Of a DNA stretch of 64,000 nucleotides, positions 43,597 through 50,394 are shown in pieces. The notes beneath the pieces were generated by a model, which saw nothing but the letters and a program-made list of their open reading frames with translations, searched no databases and was not told the DNA's origin. The stretch is from NCBI GenBank assembly GCA_900539465.1, contig UQCF01000001.1, positions 254,415 through 318,414 of the forward strand. The letters run 5' to 3'. The position numbers and the translations under genes are program-made. Each line of letters starts with the position of its first letter. Position 1 is the stretch's first letter. The stretch comes from an uncultured Ruminococcus sp. Its GTDB lineage: Bacteria > Bacillota > Clostridia > Oscillospirales > Acutalibacteraceae.

Positions 43597-43625
43597 ATCT
43601 TATCACCTATTCTCCCATCTGTCAA
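43597..43625 (-). promoter_or_regulatory. sigma-A promoter of spo0A
   Basis: Minus strand TTGACA (43620-43625), 17-bp spacer, TAAGAT (43597-43602), 37 bp before the ATG. A T-rich stretch lies upstream. No clear 0A box (TGTCGAA) is present; the closest is AGTCGAA at about 43745. Confidence 0.85.
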
Positions 43626-43929
43626 CACTTTATTTGGAAAAAACTGGAATTTTTTGGAAAAAAGTGGGAAATAACGCTATTCCCCGAATTGTGCTAAACT
43701 CTGACTTTAGTTTACTATTTAAAAAATCTTCTTGTAATAAAAAGTCGAATAAAAATGCAAAAAATATTATCCTGTTGCTTTCTGCGCCGTCGTTTTTAGG
43801 CGTTTTTCCACGCTTCCTCGCGTTTCAAAATACATATACGGATACAGTTCGGCAAAAAAATACAAAAAGCAGAACATACCGCCAAAATATGCTCTGCTTA
43901 AATTTACAAATAACGCCATGATATTAAAT
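43626..43929. other. intergenic stretch upstream of spo0A
   Basis: About 300 bp without a gene. It holds A/T-rich spo0A upstream sequence with repeated TTTTTTCCA-like blocks and, at the far end, the terminator of the next gene. A plus-strand open frame here has no ribosome binding site or family resemblance. Confidence 0.6.
43868..43898 (-). terminator. terminator of the 98-residue membrane protein gene
   Basis: AGCAGAACATA (43868-43878) pairs with TATGCTCTGCT (43888-43898); on the minus strand TTTTTGTATTTTTTT follows. Confidence 0.85.
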
Positions 43930-44226
43930 TCACAAATTCAAAACCGCTACGCCCGCAATAAACGCCAAAACGCCCATGCACAAGCTGAGGTTGCCGGAGG
44001 CTTTGCTCTTTTTGCGTCTGCTTACTCCGTCAAAAATAAGCGCAGCCGAAATTATCCACATCCACACAGCAAAAAACAAAGCCGTATGAAATTCAAAGTA
44101 CATTGAAATTAAAAACGCCATGAACATAAACATGGACGCAATACCGATTATCAGCCACGGTAGTGTTATTTTGGGAAAGCCGTCATCGCCTGACGGTCGC
44201 CTGCCTTTTTTGCCGCCGTTTGACAT
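43930..44226 (-). CDS. small membrane protein, 98 residues
   Basis: ATG 44226. A hydrophilic basic N-terminus (MSNGGKKGRRPSGDDG) is followed by three predicted helices (about residues 23-43, 45-65 and 80-97). No family recognised. It has its own terminator and faces away from the large secreted protein gene, sharing the intergenic region 44227-44455 with it. Function unknown. Confidence 0.7.
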   Translation of the reverse strand: MSNGGKKGRRPSGDDGFPKITLPWLIIGIASMFMFMAFLISMYFEFHTALFFAVWMWIISAALIFDGVSRRKKSKASGNLSLCMGVLAFIAGVAVLNL

Positions 44227-44455
44227 AAGCTGTCACTCCTGCCTTGTTATGAGCAAATTGTAGCAAAAAAATATAATTTAGTCAAGAAATCGGAGAAATT
44301 TTATTGCAAAAATACCACAAGTGCACAAAAAAGCGGTATGAATTTAATGTTATTTGACTTTTGTGCCGAATTTTCATAAAAAGCTTGAAAAACATATGCA
44401 AAAATGATACTATATATTCACATATATAATGTATTATTTAAGGAGTGGATGTTTT
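44227..44455 (+). promoter_or_regulatory. divergent control region upstream of the first large secreted protein gene
   Basis: AT-rich. TTGACT (44354-44359) with TAAAAA 17 bp downstream is the best -35/-10 candidate for the plus strand; TATAAT at 44425-44430 lies too close to the ribosome binding site for an obvious partner. A TTTGTGCCGAA motif (44360-44370) right after the -35 resembles the core of the direct repeats upstream of the second secreted protein (CTTGTGCCAAA), and a degenerate inverted copy (CACAAAAAAGCGGTAT) lies near 44320. Confidence 0.4.
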
Positions 44456-47437
44456 GTGAAAACGGCAAAGAGATTATTGGCGTCTCTTATGAGTGCAATA
44501 ATCATGATGACCGCAATTTCAACGTCATTTACCTTTTTACCCTCGGTCGGCTTGACGGCGAAAGCGGTATCTTATGAAAAAGCTTATAAGAATGAGTATT
44601 ATTACCCGCCCGGCACTAAGTTTATTGAATATATCGGCGTTTATTTCAGCTCAAAATCTGCCGACAAAGCCAAAAACGGCGTAAGAAACGGCGGATATAC
44701 GCTGATTGACACCGACTGCAACTCGGGCGGCGGCGGATATTATATCTATATGGGATATAAAACCACAACTGATATTACACGCGCGCTTCGTTCAGTCAGA
44801 TTCACGCACAAAACCAGAAACGATGTTAACTCAATATCATCTGCGGTAAACGGAACAAACTGCACATACTGGATAATCGGCAAAGACCATGAGGGAACGG
44901 CAAACGACATGACTGACCCTTCCGCTCTTATGGACGGCGCGGTTGACCTTAACGAGGACGCAAAGGGTTCTTACATATACACCTATGCCTCAAGAGATTA
45001 CAATGCGGGCGCACCGATAACGAGTGTTTCGATAGACTCCGAAACTTCGGCTTCCGGCTGCGAAACCTCAAAGTGGATAGAAGATCCCACTACCCTTGCC
45101 GAGCTTAACGAAGGCACAAAGAAGCACAACAGAGATCTTTACTTCCATTACAGCTGTGTCCCGGTTGACTCCTCTGCTCTTCGCGACGCAATGGATAAAG
45201 CGAGACTTGCCATCGATAACAGCGCCGGATATGTCTCTGTTTCGGCAGTACGAACCGCGCTCGACAATGCAGAGCCCTGTATAGAAGCTCTTGATAAATA
45301 CGCCGCGAGCACATACACACAGGCAAACATAGACAGCTACGCGGCGGCTATCAACAATGCTTTAAACGCTTTGCAAACCAAAATTTCACTTGATGCAAAC
45401 GGCGGCACAATCTCGGGTGCTGCAACCACAAGTGCCAATGTAACAATAGGCCTCAAAACTTCGGTTGCGATGGATGTTTCACCCTATGTTCCCGTAAGAA
45501 CAGGCTATACCTTCCTCGGCTGGGCAGATAATAAAAATGCGGTTAACGGCAGCAAGAGCACTATAAACGTCACATTTTTCCAAACCATATATGCCGCATG
45601 GAAAGCCGACACCTACACAGTCAGCTTTAACGCAAACGGCGGCACCTGCTCCGACAGCAGCAAATCAGTCGCATATGACTCAGCATACGGAACTCTGCCC
45701 ATACCCACACGCACCGGATACGACTTTGACGGCTGGTTCACTTCGGCTCAGGGCGGCAGCGCGGTTAATGCCGACACGGTAATGTCTACGGCAAGCAATC
45801 ACACTCTTTATGCTCACTGGAGCGCAAACGCATATACTGTAAACTTTGACGCAAACGGCGGCACCTGCCCCACCGCTTCAAAAGAGGTCAACTTTAACTC
45901 GGCATATGGCACTCTGCCCATACCCACGCGTACCGGATACGGCTTTGACGGCTGGTTCACTTCGGCTCAGGGCGGTAGCGCGGTTGATGCCGACACGGTA
46001 ATGTCTACGGCAAGCAATCACACTCTTTATGCTCACTGGAGCGCAAACGCATATACTGTAAACTTTGACGCAAACGGCGGCACCTGCTCCGACAGCAGCA
46101 AATCAGTAGCATATGACTCGGCATACGGAGAGTTGCCAGTTCCCACAAAGGACTGCTACAACTTTGAGGGCTGGTTCACCGCAAAAGACGGCGGCACACA
46201 GGTAAAAGCCGACACAAAGGTTTTAACGGATTCAAACCATACGCTTTATGCTCACTGGGCACTTAACGAGCACGATTATAAAAAGTCATATGTTGTTGAG
46301 CCTACATGCACGGAGCGCGGCTACACGGTTTATATTTGCTTGCGCTGCAACGCTGTTATGTACGGCGACTACACCCCTGTCGACGAAAATGCGCATGACT
46401 GGCACATAGTTTCATCTGATGAAACCACACACACATATCAATGCAGTTTTTGCTTAAATACAAAAACAGAAGCACACAAAAAGGATATGGACGGCAAGTG
46501 CATATGCGGAAGCGAATTCAGCGACGGCGCATATACTGTCGATATTCTTCTCAACGGTCAGACTGTTTGCTTTAAATATATGAAGCTTGGCAAACAGTTT
46601 GATTCAAGCACCTTCTCTGTTCCCGTAAAATACAGAACACCTGAATACAGAGTAGGCCACAAAACCGTTCTCACACCTAAAGGAGATTACGGTGTAGCCG
46701 AAAACGGCGACGTTCAGCAGTATGACGCAAGCTTTGTTCTCACCGATTATGCTTCGCAGAAATTCACCGTAACAACGGTTGACGGCTCAAACAAAACCTC
46801 GGCTCAGTATTCTTGGGAGCAAAAAGCAACCGCTAAAGCAACCGGCACAGGATTCCTTTACTGGAAGGACGAATACGGCAACGTGGTAAGCACATATAAG
46901 ACATATTACTTCCTTGCCGTTAAAGACACAACACTTACGGCAGTTTATTCAAATGCCGAAACGCAGTCAAAAGCATTTATAAAAACCAACTTTGCCGAAA
47001 AGGGCGATGACGGTTCTCTCACCTTCTATTCCGAGCGCTGCGTAAATTATAAGAGCTATAAGATACTCAGCCACGGCATACTCTTGGCACCGTCAAGCGC
47101 AGTCGGCAATGATTACAACACTCTTTACAATTCGCTTGTATGTTCCGGCGGCAACAGCAAGGTTCTCGTTTATGACAAGCCTGTTGCAGAGGGTCAGACG
47201 ACATCGAAATGCTACGGTCTGTTCACGGTTGCAATACCCGAGAGCTACCTCACGGCAAACGGCCTCGGCGGCGAGCTTTGGTATGCAAGAGCATATGTCC
47301 TTGTCGAAACGGCAGACGGCAAACTCGAATATCACTACGGCGACATAGGCGAGTATGATTTATCACAGGAAAAAGCACAGTTTGTAAGAAGAACAGACGT
47401 CAAGAACGACAACCTTCTCGTTCAGTCGGCAGATTAA
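44456..47437 (+). CDS. large secreted repeat protein A (FIVAR-like, InlB-type B-repeats, shared C-terminal domain)
   Basis: 993 residues from GTG 44456, behind AAGGAGTGG at 7 nt; the upstream ATG precedes the site. Signal peptide ends near LTAKA. A unique region with WIIGKDHEG (to about 235) precedes a helical FIVAR-like segment (about 237-305) and four Listeria-Bacteroides (InlB B) repeats, the last three in a 219-bp period with 'DANGGTC', 'GYDFDGWFTSAQGG' and 'LYAHW'. From about residue 605 to the end it is homologous to protein B (50395-54840), with His/Cys pairs (CLRC, CSFC, CICG) and motifs such as 'YRVGHKTVLTP', 'FLYWKDEYGN' and 'YHYGDIGEY'. No LPXTG anchor, SLH or dockerin seen. A 53-residue peptide gene follows 11 bp later. 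Function unknown; adhesion or wall-surface role inferred. Confidence 0.85.
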   Translation: MKTAKRLLASLMSAIIMMTAISTSFTFLPSVGLTAKAVSYEKAYKNEYYYPPGTKFIEYIGVYFSSKSADKAKNGVRNGGYTLIDTDCNSGGGGYYIYMGYKTTTDITRALRSVRFTHKTRNDVNSISSAVNGTNCTYWIIGKDHEGTANDMTDPSALMDGAVDLNEDAKGSYIYTYASRDYNAGAPITSVSIDSETSASGCETSKWIEDPTTLAELNEGTKKHNRDLYFHYSCVPVDSSALRDAMDKARLAIDNSAGYVSVSAVRTALDNAEPCIEALDKYAASTYTQANIDSYAAAINNALNALQTKISLDANGGTISGAATTSANVTIGLKTSVAMDVSPYVPVRTGYTFLGWADNKNAVNGSKSTINVTFFQTIYAAWKADTYTVSFNANGGTCSDSSKSVAYDSAYGTLPIPTRTGYDFDGWFTSAQGGSAVNADTVMSTASNHTLYAHWSANAYTVNFDANGGTCPTASKEVNFNSAYGTLPIPTRTGYGFDGWFTSAQGGSAVDADTVMSTASNHTLYAHWSANAYTVNFDANGGTCSDSSKSVAYDSAYGELPVPTKDCYNFEGWFTAKDGGTQVKADTKVLTDSNHTLYAHWALNEHDYKKSYVVEPTCTERGYTVYICLRCNAVMYGDYTPVDENAHDWHIVSSDETTHTYQCSFCLNTKTEAHKKDMDGKCICGSEFSDGAYTVDILLNGQTVCFKYMKLGKQFDSSTFSVPVKYRTPEYRVGHKTVLTPKGDYGVAENGDVQQYDASFVLTDYASQKFTVTTVDGSNKTSAQYSWEQKATAKATGTGFLYWKDEYGNVVSTYKTYYFLAVKDTTLTAVYSNAETQSKAFIKTNFAEKGDDGSLTFYSERCVNYKSYKILSHGILLAPSSAVGNDYNTLYNSLVCSGGNSKVLVYDKPVAEGQTTSKCYGLFTVAIPESYLTANGLGGELWYARAYVLVETADGKLEYHYGDIGEYDLSQEKAQFVRRTDVKNDNLLVQSAD
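45611..46267 (+). repeat. three tandem 219-bp repeats inside protein A
   Basis: The segment GCAAACGGCGGCACCTGC recurs at 45632, 45851 and 46070, an exact 219-bp (73-codon) period. The first and second copies are nearly identical at DNA level over 'GGCTGGTTCACTTCGGCTCA' and beyond, implying recent duplication or gene conversion. Copy three diverges in its second half. Confidence 0.9.
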
Positions 47438-47448
47438 GGAGGAAAAAC

Positions 47449-47610
47449 ATGAATTACGAAAAACCGTTTATCAGAGCGCAAATATTCACGGTGCAAGATT
47501 TTCTTACGGATTCGTCTAACGATGATGAACTTCCTCCCGACCCCGATGAGGATCACGACGTTTTCCCCGACGCATTCGGCGACGCATTGAGCAATATATT
47601 TGAACTTTAA
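47449..47610 (+). CDS. 53-residue acidic peptide A (paired with secreted protein A)
   Basis: ATG 47449, TAA 47608-47610, with GGAGG overlapping the stop of protein A (TAAGGAGG), 6 nt before the start. The N-terminal half (NYEKPFIRAQIFTVQDFLTD) and the Asp-rich centre (SSNDDELPPDPDEDHD) match peptide B at 54857 almost position by position: both read Y-E-K-P-x-I-x-A-Q-x-F-T-x-Q-D-F-L-x-D-S-S. There is no signal peptide and no Cys. The C-terminus (FPDAFGDALSNIFEL) differs. Many Clostridia encode short YEKP-type peptides; their role is not known. It may be a precursor or signalling peptide, or a chaperone for export of protein A. All of these are inference. Confidence 0.8.
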   Translation: MNYEKPFIRAQIFTVQDFLTDSSNDDELPPDPDEDHDVFPDAFGDALSNIFEL

Positions 47611-47619
47611 TAAAGACGC

Positions 47620-47657
47620 AAAAAGCTCCCTGAATTTTAAAATTCAGGGAGCTTTTT
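47620..47657. terminator. bidirectional terminator after peptide A
   Basis: A perfect 38-bp palindrome with A5 on the left and T5 on the right, typical of a terminator working both ways between convergent genes. It includes the last bases of the YbaK-type gene. Confidence 0.95.
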
Positions 47658-48144
47658 ATATGTCGGTCACAATCACTTTATTGCCGTGACTTTCGATTAT
47701 TCCGATTAAATCGTCTGTTTTGAGCCAAACGGTGGCAGTGTTGTCATTCGGGTGCACGCCTATTAAGCCGTTGGGAGAAACAAAATCACTGTCTAAATAA
47801 AACACCGTTTTGCACTCTTTGTCATTCAAAAGTCCGAGCGGCGTAACCGAACCCGGCTTTAATTTTAAAATATTCTCTAAATCATTTTCACTTGCAAACG
47901 ACAAAGGTCTTGTTCCGTGCTTTTGCCTTAATGTCTTGAGGTCAGCTTTCTTATCCCCTTTTATGCTTACGAGGTAATAATTTTTCTTTTTGTCGTCTCT
48001 GATAAAAAGATTTTTCGCATCCGCCTCCGGGTGCGGAAGTTCAACCTCGGCAAGCTCTGCCATGTTATAAACCGCCTTATGCTCGGTTTTTTCATATTCA
48101 ATATTCAATGAATCGAGATATTCATATATTTCTTTTTTATTCAT
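47656..48144 (-). CDS. YbaK/ProX-type prolyl-tRNA deacylase
   Basis: 162 residues. 'YEKTEHKAVYNMAELAEVELPHPEADAKNLFIRDDKKKNYYLVSIKGDKKADLK' in shortened form matches the YbaK/ProX (prolyl-tRNA synthetase-associated) family, which removes misacylated Ala from tRNA-Pro; 'PGSVTPLGLLNDK' is the second family segment. Cytoplasmic, stand-alone type. It follows the kinase gene by 11 bp in the same direction and so is probably co-transcribed with the two-component pair, with no obvious functional link. Confidence 0.9.
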   Translation of the reverse strand: MNKKEIYEYLDSLNIEYEKTEHKAVYNMAELAEVELPHPEADAKNLFIRDDKKKNYYLVSIKGDKKADLKTLRQKHGTRPLSFASENDLENILKLKPGSVTPLGLLNDKECKTVFYLDSDFVSPNGLIGVHPNDNTATVWLKTDDLIGIIESHGNKVIVTDI

Positions 48145-48155
48145 ATTGTCCTCTT

Positions 48156-49481
48156 TTATTTGTTGAGCATTACAGATGCGTAAAACATTCCGCCTGCATT
48201 ATCAAAGCGGCATACACCGTGGTATTTTTCGGCAATGCTTTTGACCGATTCCGTACCTATGCCTGCGCCGATATGCTTTGAAGAAACAAATGCGCCGCTT
48301 TTATTCCTTTTGATTTTGCCTGTAAACGTGTTATCAATGGCAACACAGAGAGAATATTCGTCGTTTGTCGCACGGACTATAACCTTTTTGTTTTCACTGC
48401 CGTCACGCTCGCAGGCTTCAAACGCATTTTCTAAAAGATTGCCGAAAAGGACGGTAATATCGGTATCGTCAATGCCGCAGTTTTCGGGTATATCAATGTG
48501 AACGCTCAAATCTATTCGGCGTACTTTTGAAAGCTGAGAAAAATAGGCAAGAACAGCATTAACCGCATAATTTTTGCAAAAGCTAAGCGGCGTATCCTCC
48601 GGCAAACTTTCGCTGTAGCTGTTGAGATAATTTTCGAGCTCGGAATACTCTTTCTTTTTCAAATACTCCTGCATCAAAACTATGTGATGGCGAACATCGT
48701 GCTTTGCGCGCCTTGCCTCTGTTATTCTCTCCTGCAAATTTTCATATTGCAGGCTCTGCATCTCAAGGCTGTGGTTGCTCGCCTGCAAGCGCATATTTTT
48801 GTTTTGCTCCAAAACGAGCTTTGCAATGACCGAATAAACAAGCATAGCGCCGACATTTATAAACAAAAGGAACACCGCATTGCCGGGATTAAGGGCTGTT
48901 TCAAGGCTCGATTTTGACGAACCCGAATATATCTCGTAAAACCAAATAAGATAAAATGTTGCGGGAATGAGCCACAAAAACTTCCATTCAATGCCGGAGG
49001 GCTCATTTTCTACCGCAGGGGTATAAACTTTTTTTATATAAAAATAAAGCGGAATTAAAAGCAAAAGCTCGACAAAAAACATCACAAGAGAAAAGGACCA
49101 GCGATAGCTTTGCAGCGCAAGCTCGGGAAAGATTTGACCCTCAATACACTTTGACGCCATAACAACAAAGTTTGCCGCATTAGAGAGCATTAAAAGAGTA
49201 AAAAGAGTTTTGCCGAACGGCATTTTAACCGCAAGAAAATAAAACGCGGCATAAGAAACCGTGCTGACTACGCTGAGCACGCTCGCGCGGCTGCCCTCAT
49301 AAAAGGCAGAAACGCAGCCCATAAAAATCTGAACCGCACAAAGCAGCAAAACCAAGAGGGTCGTATTTCTTCGCGAAAATCTTAGACTTTTGCGAAACGG
49401 ATATATAGCAAGCATCAGATAAGGGAAGAAGTTTAAAACGGAATATACCGCAACCTCGGCAAAACGGTAAGCGGGTATCAT
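48156..49481 (-). CDS. AgrC-like GHKL sensor histidine kinase
   Basis: 441 residues. Seven predicted membrane helices fill residues about 8-220, with no large external domain, as in peptide-sensing kinases. A coiled linker then leads to 'RAKHDVRHHIVLMQEYL', where the His of HDVRHH is the expected phosphorylation site, and to a GHKL ATPase domain with 'LLENAFEAC' and 'GAGIGTESVKSIAEKYHG'. AgrC-type kinases of this form detect small peptides and act with LytTR regulators. The gene overlaps the regulator by 4 bp. The signal here is unknown; the small peptides encoded nearby are candidates by position only. Confidence 0.9.
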   Translation of the reverse strand: MIPAYRFAEVAVYSVLNFFPYLMLAIYPFRKSLRFSRRNTTLLVLLLCAVQIFMGCVSAFYEGSRASVLSVVSTVSYAAFYFLAVKMPFGKTLFTLLMLSNAANFVVMASKCIEGQIFPELALQSYRWSFSLVMFFVELLLLIPLYFYIKKVYTPAVENEPSGIEWKFLWLIPATFYLIWFYEIYSGSSKSSLETALNPGNAVFLLFINVGAMLVYSVIAKLVLEQNKNMRLQASNHSLEMQSLQYENLQERITEARRAKHDVRHHIVLMQEYLKKKEYSELENYLNSYSESLPEDTPLSFCKNYAVNAVLAYFSQLSKVRRIDLSVHIDIPENCGIDDTDITVLFGNLLENAFEACERDGSENKKVIVRATNDEYSLCVAIDNTFTGKIKRNKSGAFVSSKHIGAGIGTESVKSIAEKYHGVCRFDNAGGMFYASVMLNK

Positions 49482-50188
49482 TGGCCCTCACCGCCTTTTC
49501 TTAAATTTTCAAAGCGGAATGCCGCAAAGGAATCAAGTACGTCCTTTGACTTTCTGCGGCTTATAGGGATTCTTGTTCCGTCGGTCAGCAAAAAAACTCC
49601 GTCATGCTGAGCCGCGACCTCATAAAAATTTACTATCACGCCTTTTGACGGGCTGTAAAAATAAGAATTTGAGCACAAAAGAGGCTCTATCTCGGCAAAA
49701 TTTATGCGCGAGACAATGTTGCCGCCGCGTTTGTTGTGGAATGTTACGCAGTGCGAAGCAAAATCGGCATAAATCACGTTTCTGAGGATAAGCTTTTGAC
49801 CATCCGGGAGCACGACGGCGCGGGAAAGTTCAATTTCTTCTATATTCAGTCTGCCCAGCATAGATTTAAACTGCTCTTCGGCGAACGGCTTTTTAAGATA
49901 ATAGCAGGCGTTGACCTCATAGCTTTCGCCCGCAAACTCGTTGCTTGACGAAACAAAAACGAGCCTTGCGTCATTATCGGTGCGGCGTATTGTTTTGGCA
50001 ACCTCCACGCCGTTTTTTTCGCCCATAAAGATATCGAGAATAACAATATCATAAAATCCGCCGTGCCAAGCTTTTAAAAAGCTTTCGCCGCTTTCAAAGC
50101 AATCGGCAGGCTCGCCGACATACCGTTCTATGTATTCGCGCAATCTTTTGAGCGAGAGTAAATCATCATCTACAAGAGCTATTTTCAT
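49478..50188 (-). CDS. LytTR-family response regulator
   Basis: 236 residues from ATG 50188 behind AAGGGGAGA. Receiver domain with acid residues 'IALVDDDLLSL', phospho-accepting Asp in 'DIVILDIFMGEKNGVEVA' (shortened) and Lys in 'YYLKKPFAEEQF'; C-terminal LytTR DNA-binding domain from about residue 125 ('VVLPDGQKLILRNVIYADFASH' shortened). Such regulators bind pairs of direct 9-bp repeats. It is divergent from protein B, and a matching repeat pair lies between them. Partner of the kinase immediately downstream. Confidence 0.92.
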   Translation of the reverse strand: MKIALVDDDLLSLKRLREYIERYVGEPADCFESGESFLKAWHGGFYDIVILDIFMGEKNGVEVAKTIRRTDNDARLVFVSSSNEFAGESYEVNACYYLKKPFAEEQFKSMLGRLNIEEIELSRAVVLPDGQKLILRNVIYADFASHCVTFHNKRGGNIVSRINFAEIEPLLCSNSYFYSPSKGVIVNFYEVAAQHDGVFLLTDGTRIPISRRKSKDVLDSFAAFRFENLRKGGEGQ

Positions 50189-50211
50189 GCTTTCATCTCC
50201 CCTTATTCAAC

Positions 50212-50240
50212 ATTTTAGCACAATTTATTTTTTAAGACAA
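50212..50240 (-). promoter_or_regulatory. sigma-A promoter of the LytTR regulator-kinase operon
   Basis: Minus strand TTGTCT (50235-50240), 17-bp spacer, TAAAAT (50212-50217), 23 bp before the start codon. The direct repeats begin 10 bp upstream of the -35. Confidence 0.7.
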
Positions 50241-50250
50241 TACGCTGATT

Positions 50251-50283
50251 ACCGCTTGTGCCAAAATCAGACCGCTTGTGCCA
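50251..50283. promoter_or_regulatory. direct repeat operator, candidate LytTR site
   Basis: ACCGCTTGTGCCA occurs twice without mismatch (50251-50263 and 50271-50283), starts 20 bp apart. Its first nine bases, ACCGCTTGT, fit the LytTR half-site consensus (W-M-M-G-T-T-N-R-K) in 8 of 9 positions. Known LytTR sites are direct repeats about 21-22 bp apart. It lies between the divergent promoters of the regulator and of protein B, ending 6 bp before the latter's -35. Confidence 0.7.
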
Positions 50284-50289
50284 CAGATA

Positions 50290-50320
50290 TTGCAATATTC
50301 GTAAAAATCTTTAATATTAT
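50290..50320 (+). promoter_or_regulatory. probable promoter of secreted protein B
   Basis: TTGCAA (50290-50295) is followed by TAATAT at 16 bp or TATTAT at 19 bp spacing. The -10 is imperfect, as expected for an activator-dependent promoter. The leader to the ATG is about 70 bp. Confidence 0.5.
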
Positions 50321-50394
50321 ATATAAAGAAAAAATGGTCTTTTTGCGCAAAGACCGATAAATCCGAAATAAATTATTTTGAAGGAGACGTTGCA

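Noticed and set aside
43741..43752. 0A box upstream of spo0A
   Set aside because: AGTCGAA matches only part of the TGTCGAA core and lies more than 100 bp from the promoter.
45611..46267. Tandem repeats as a possible CRISPR array
   Set aside because: The 219-bp units are coding, without spacers, and encode InlB-type domains.
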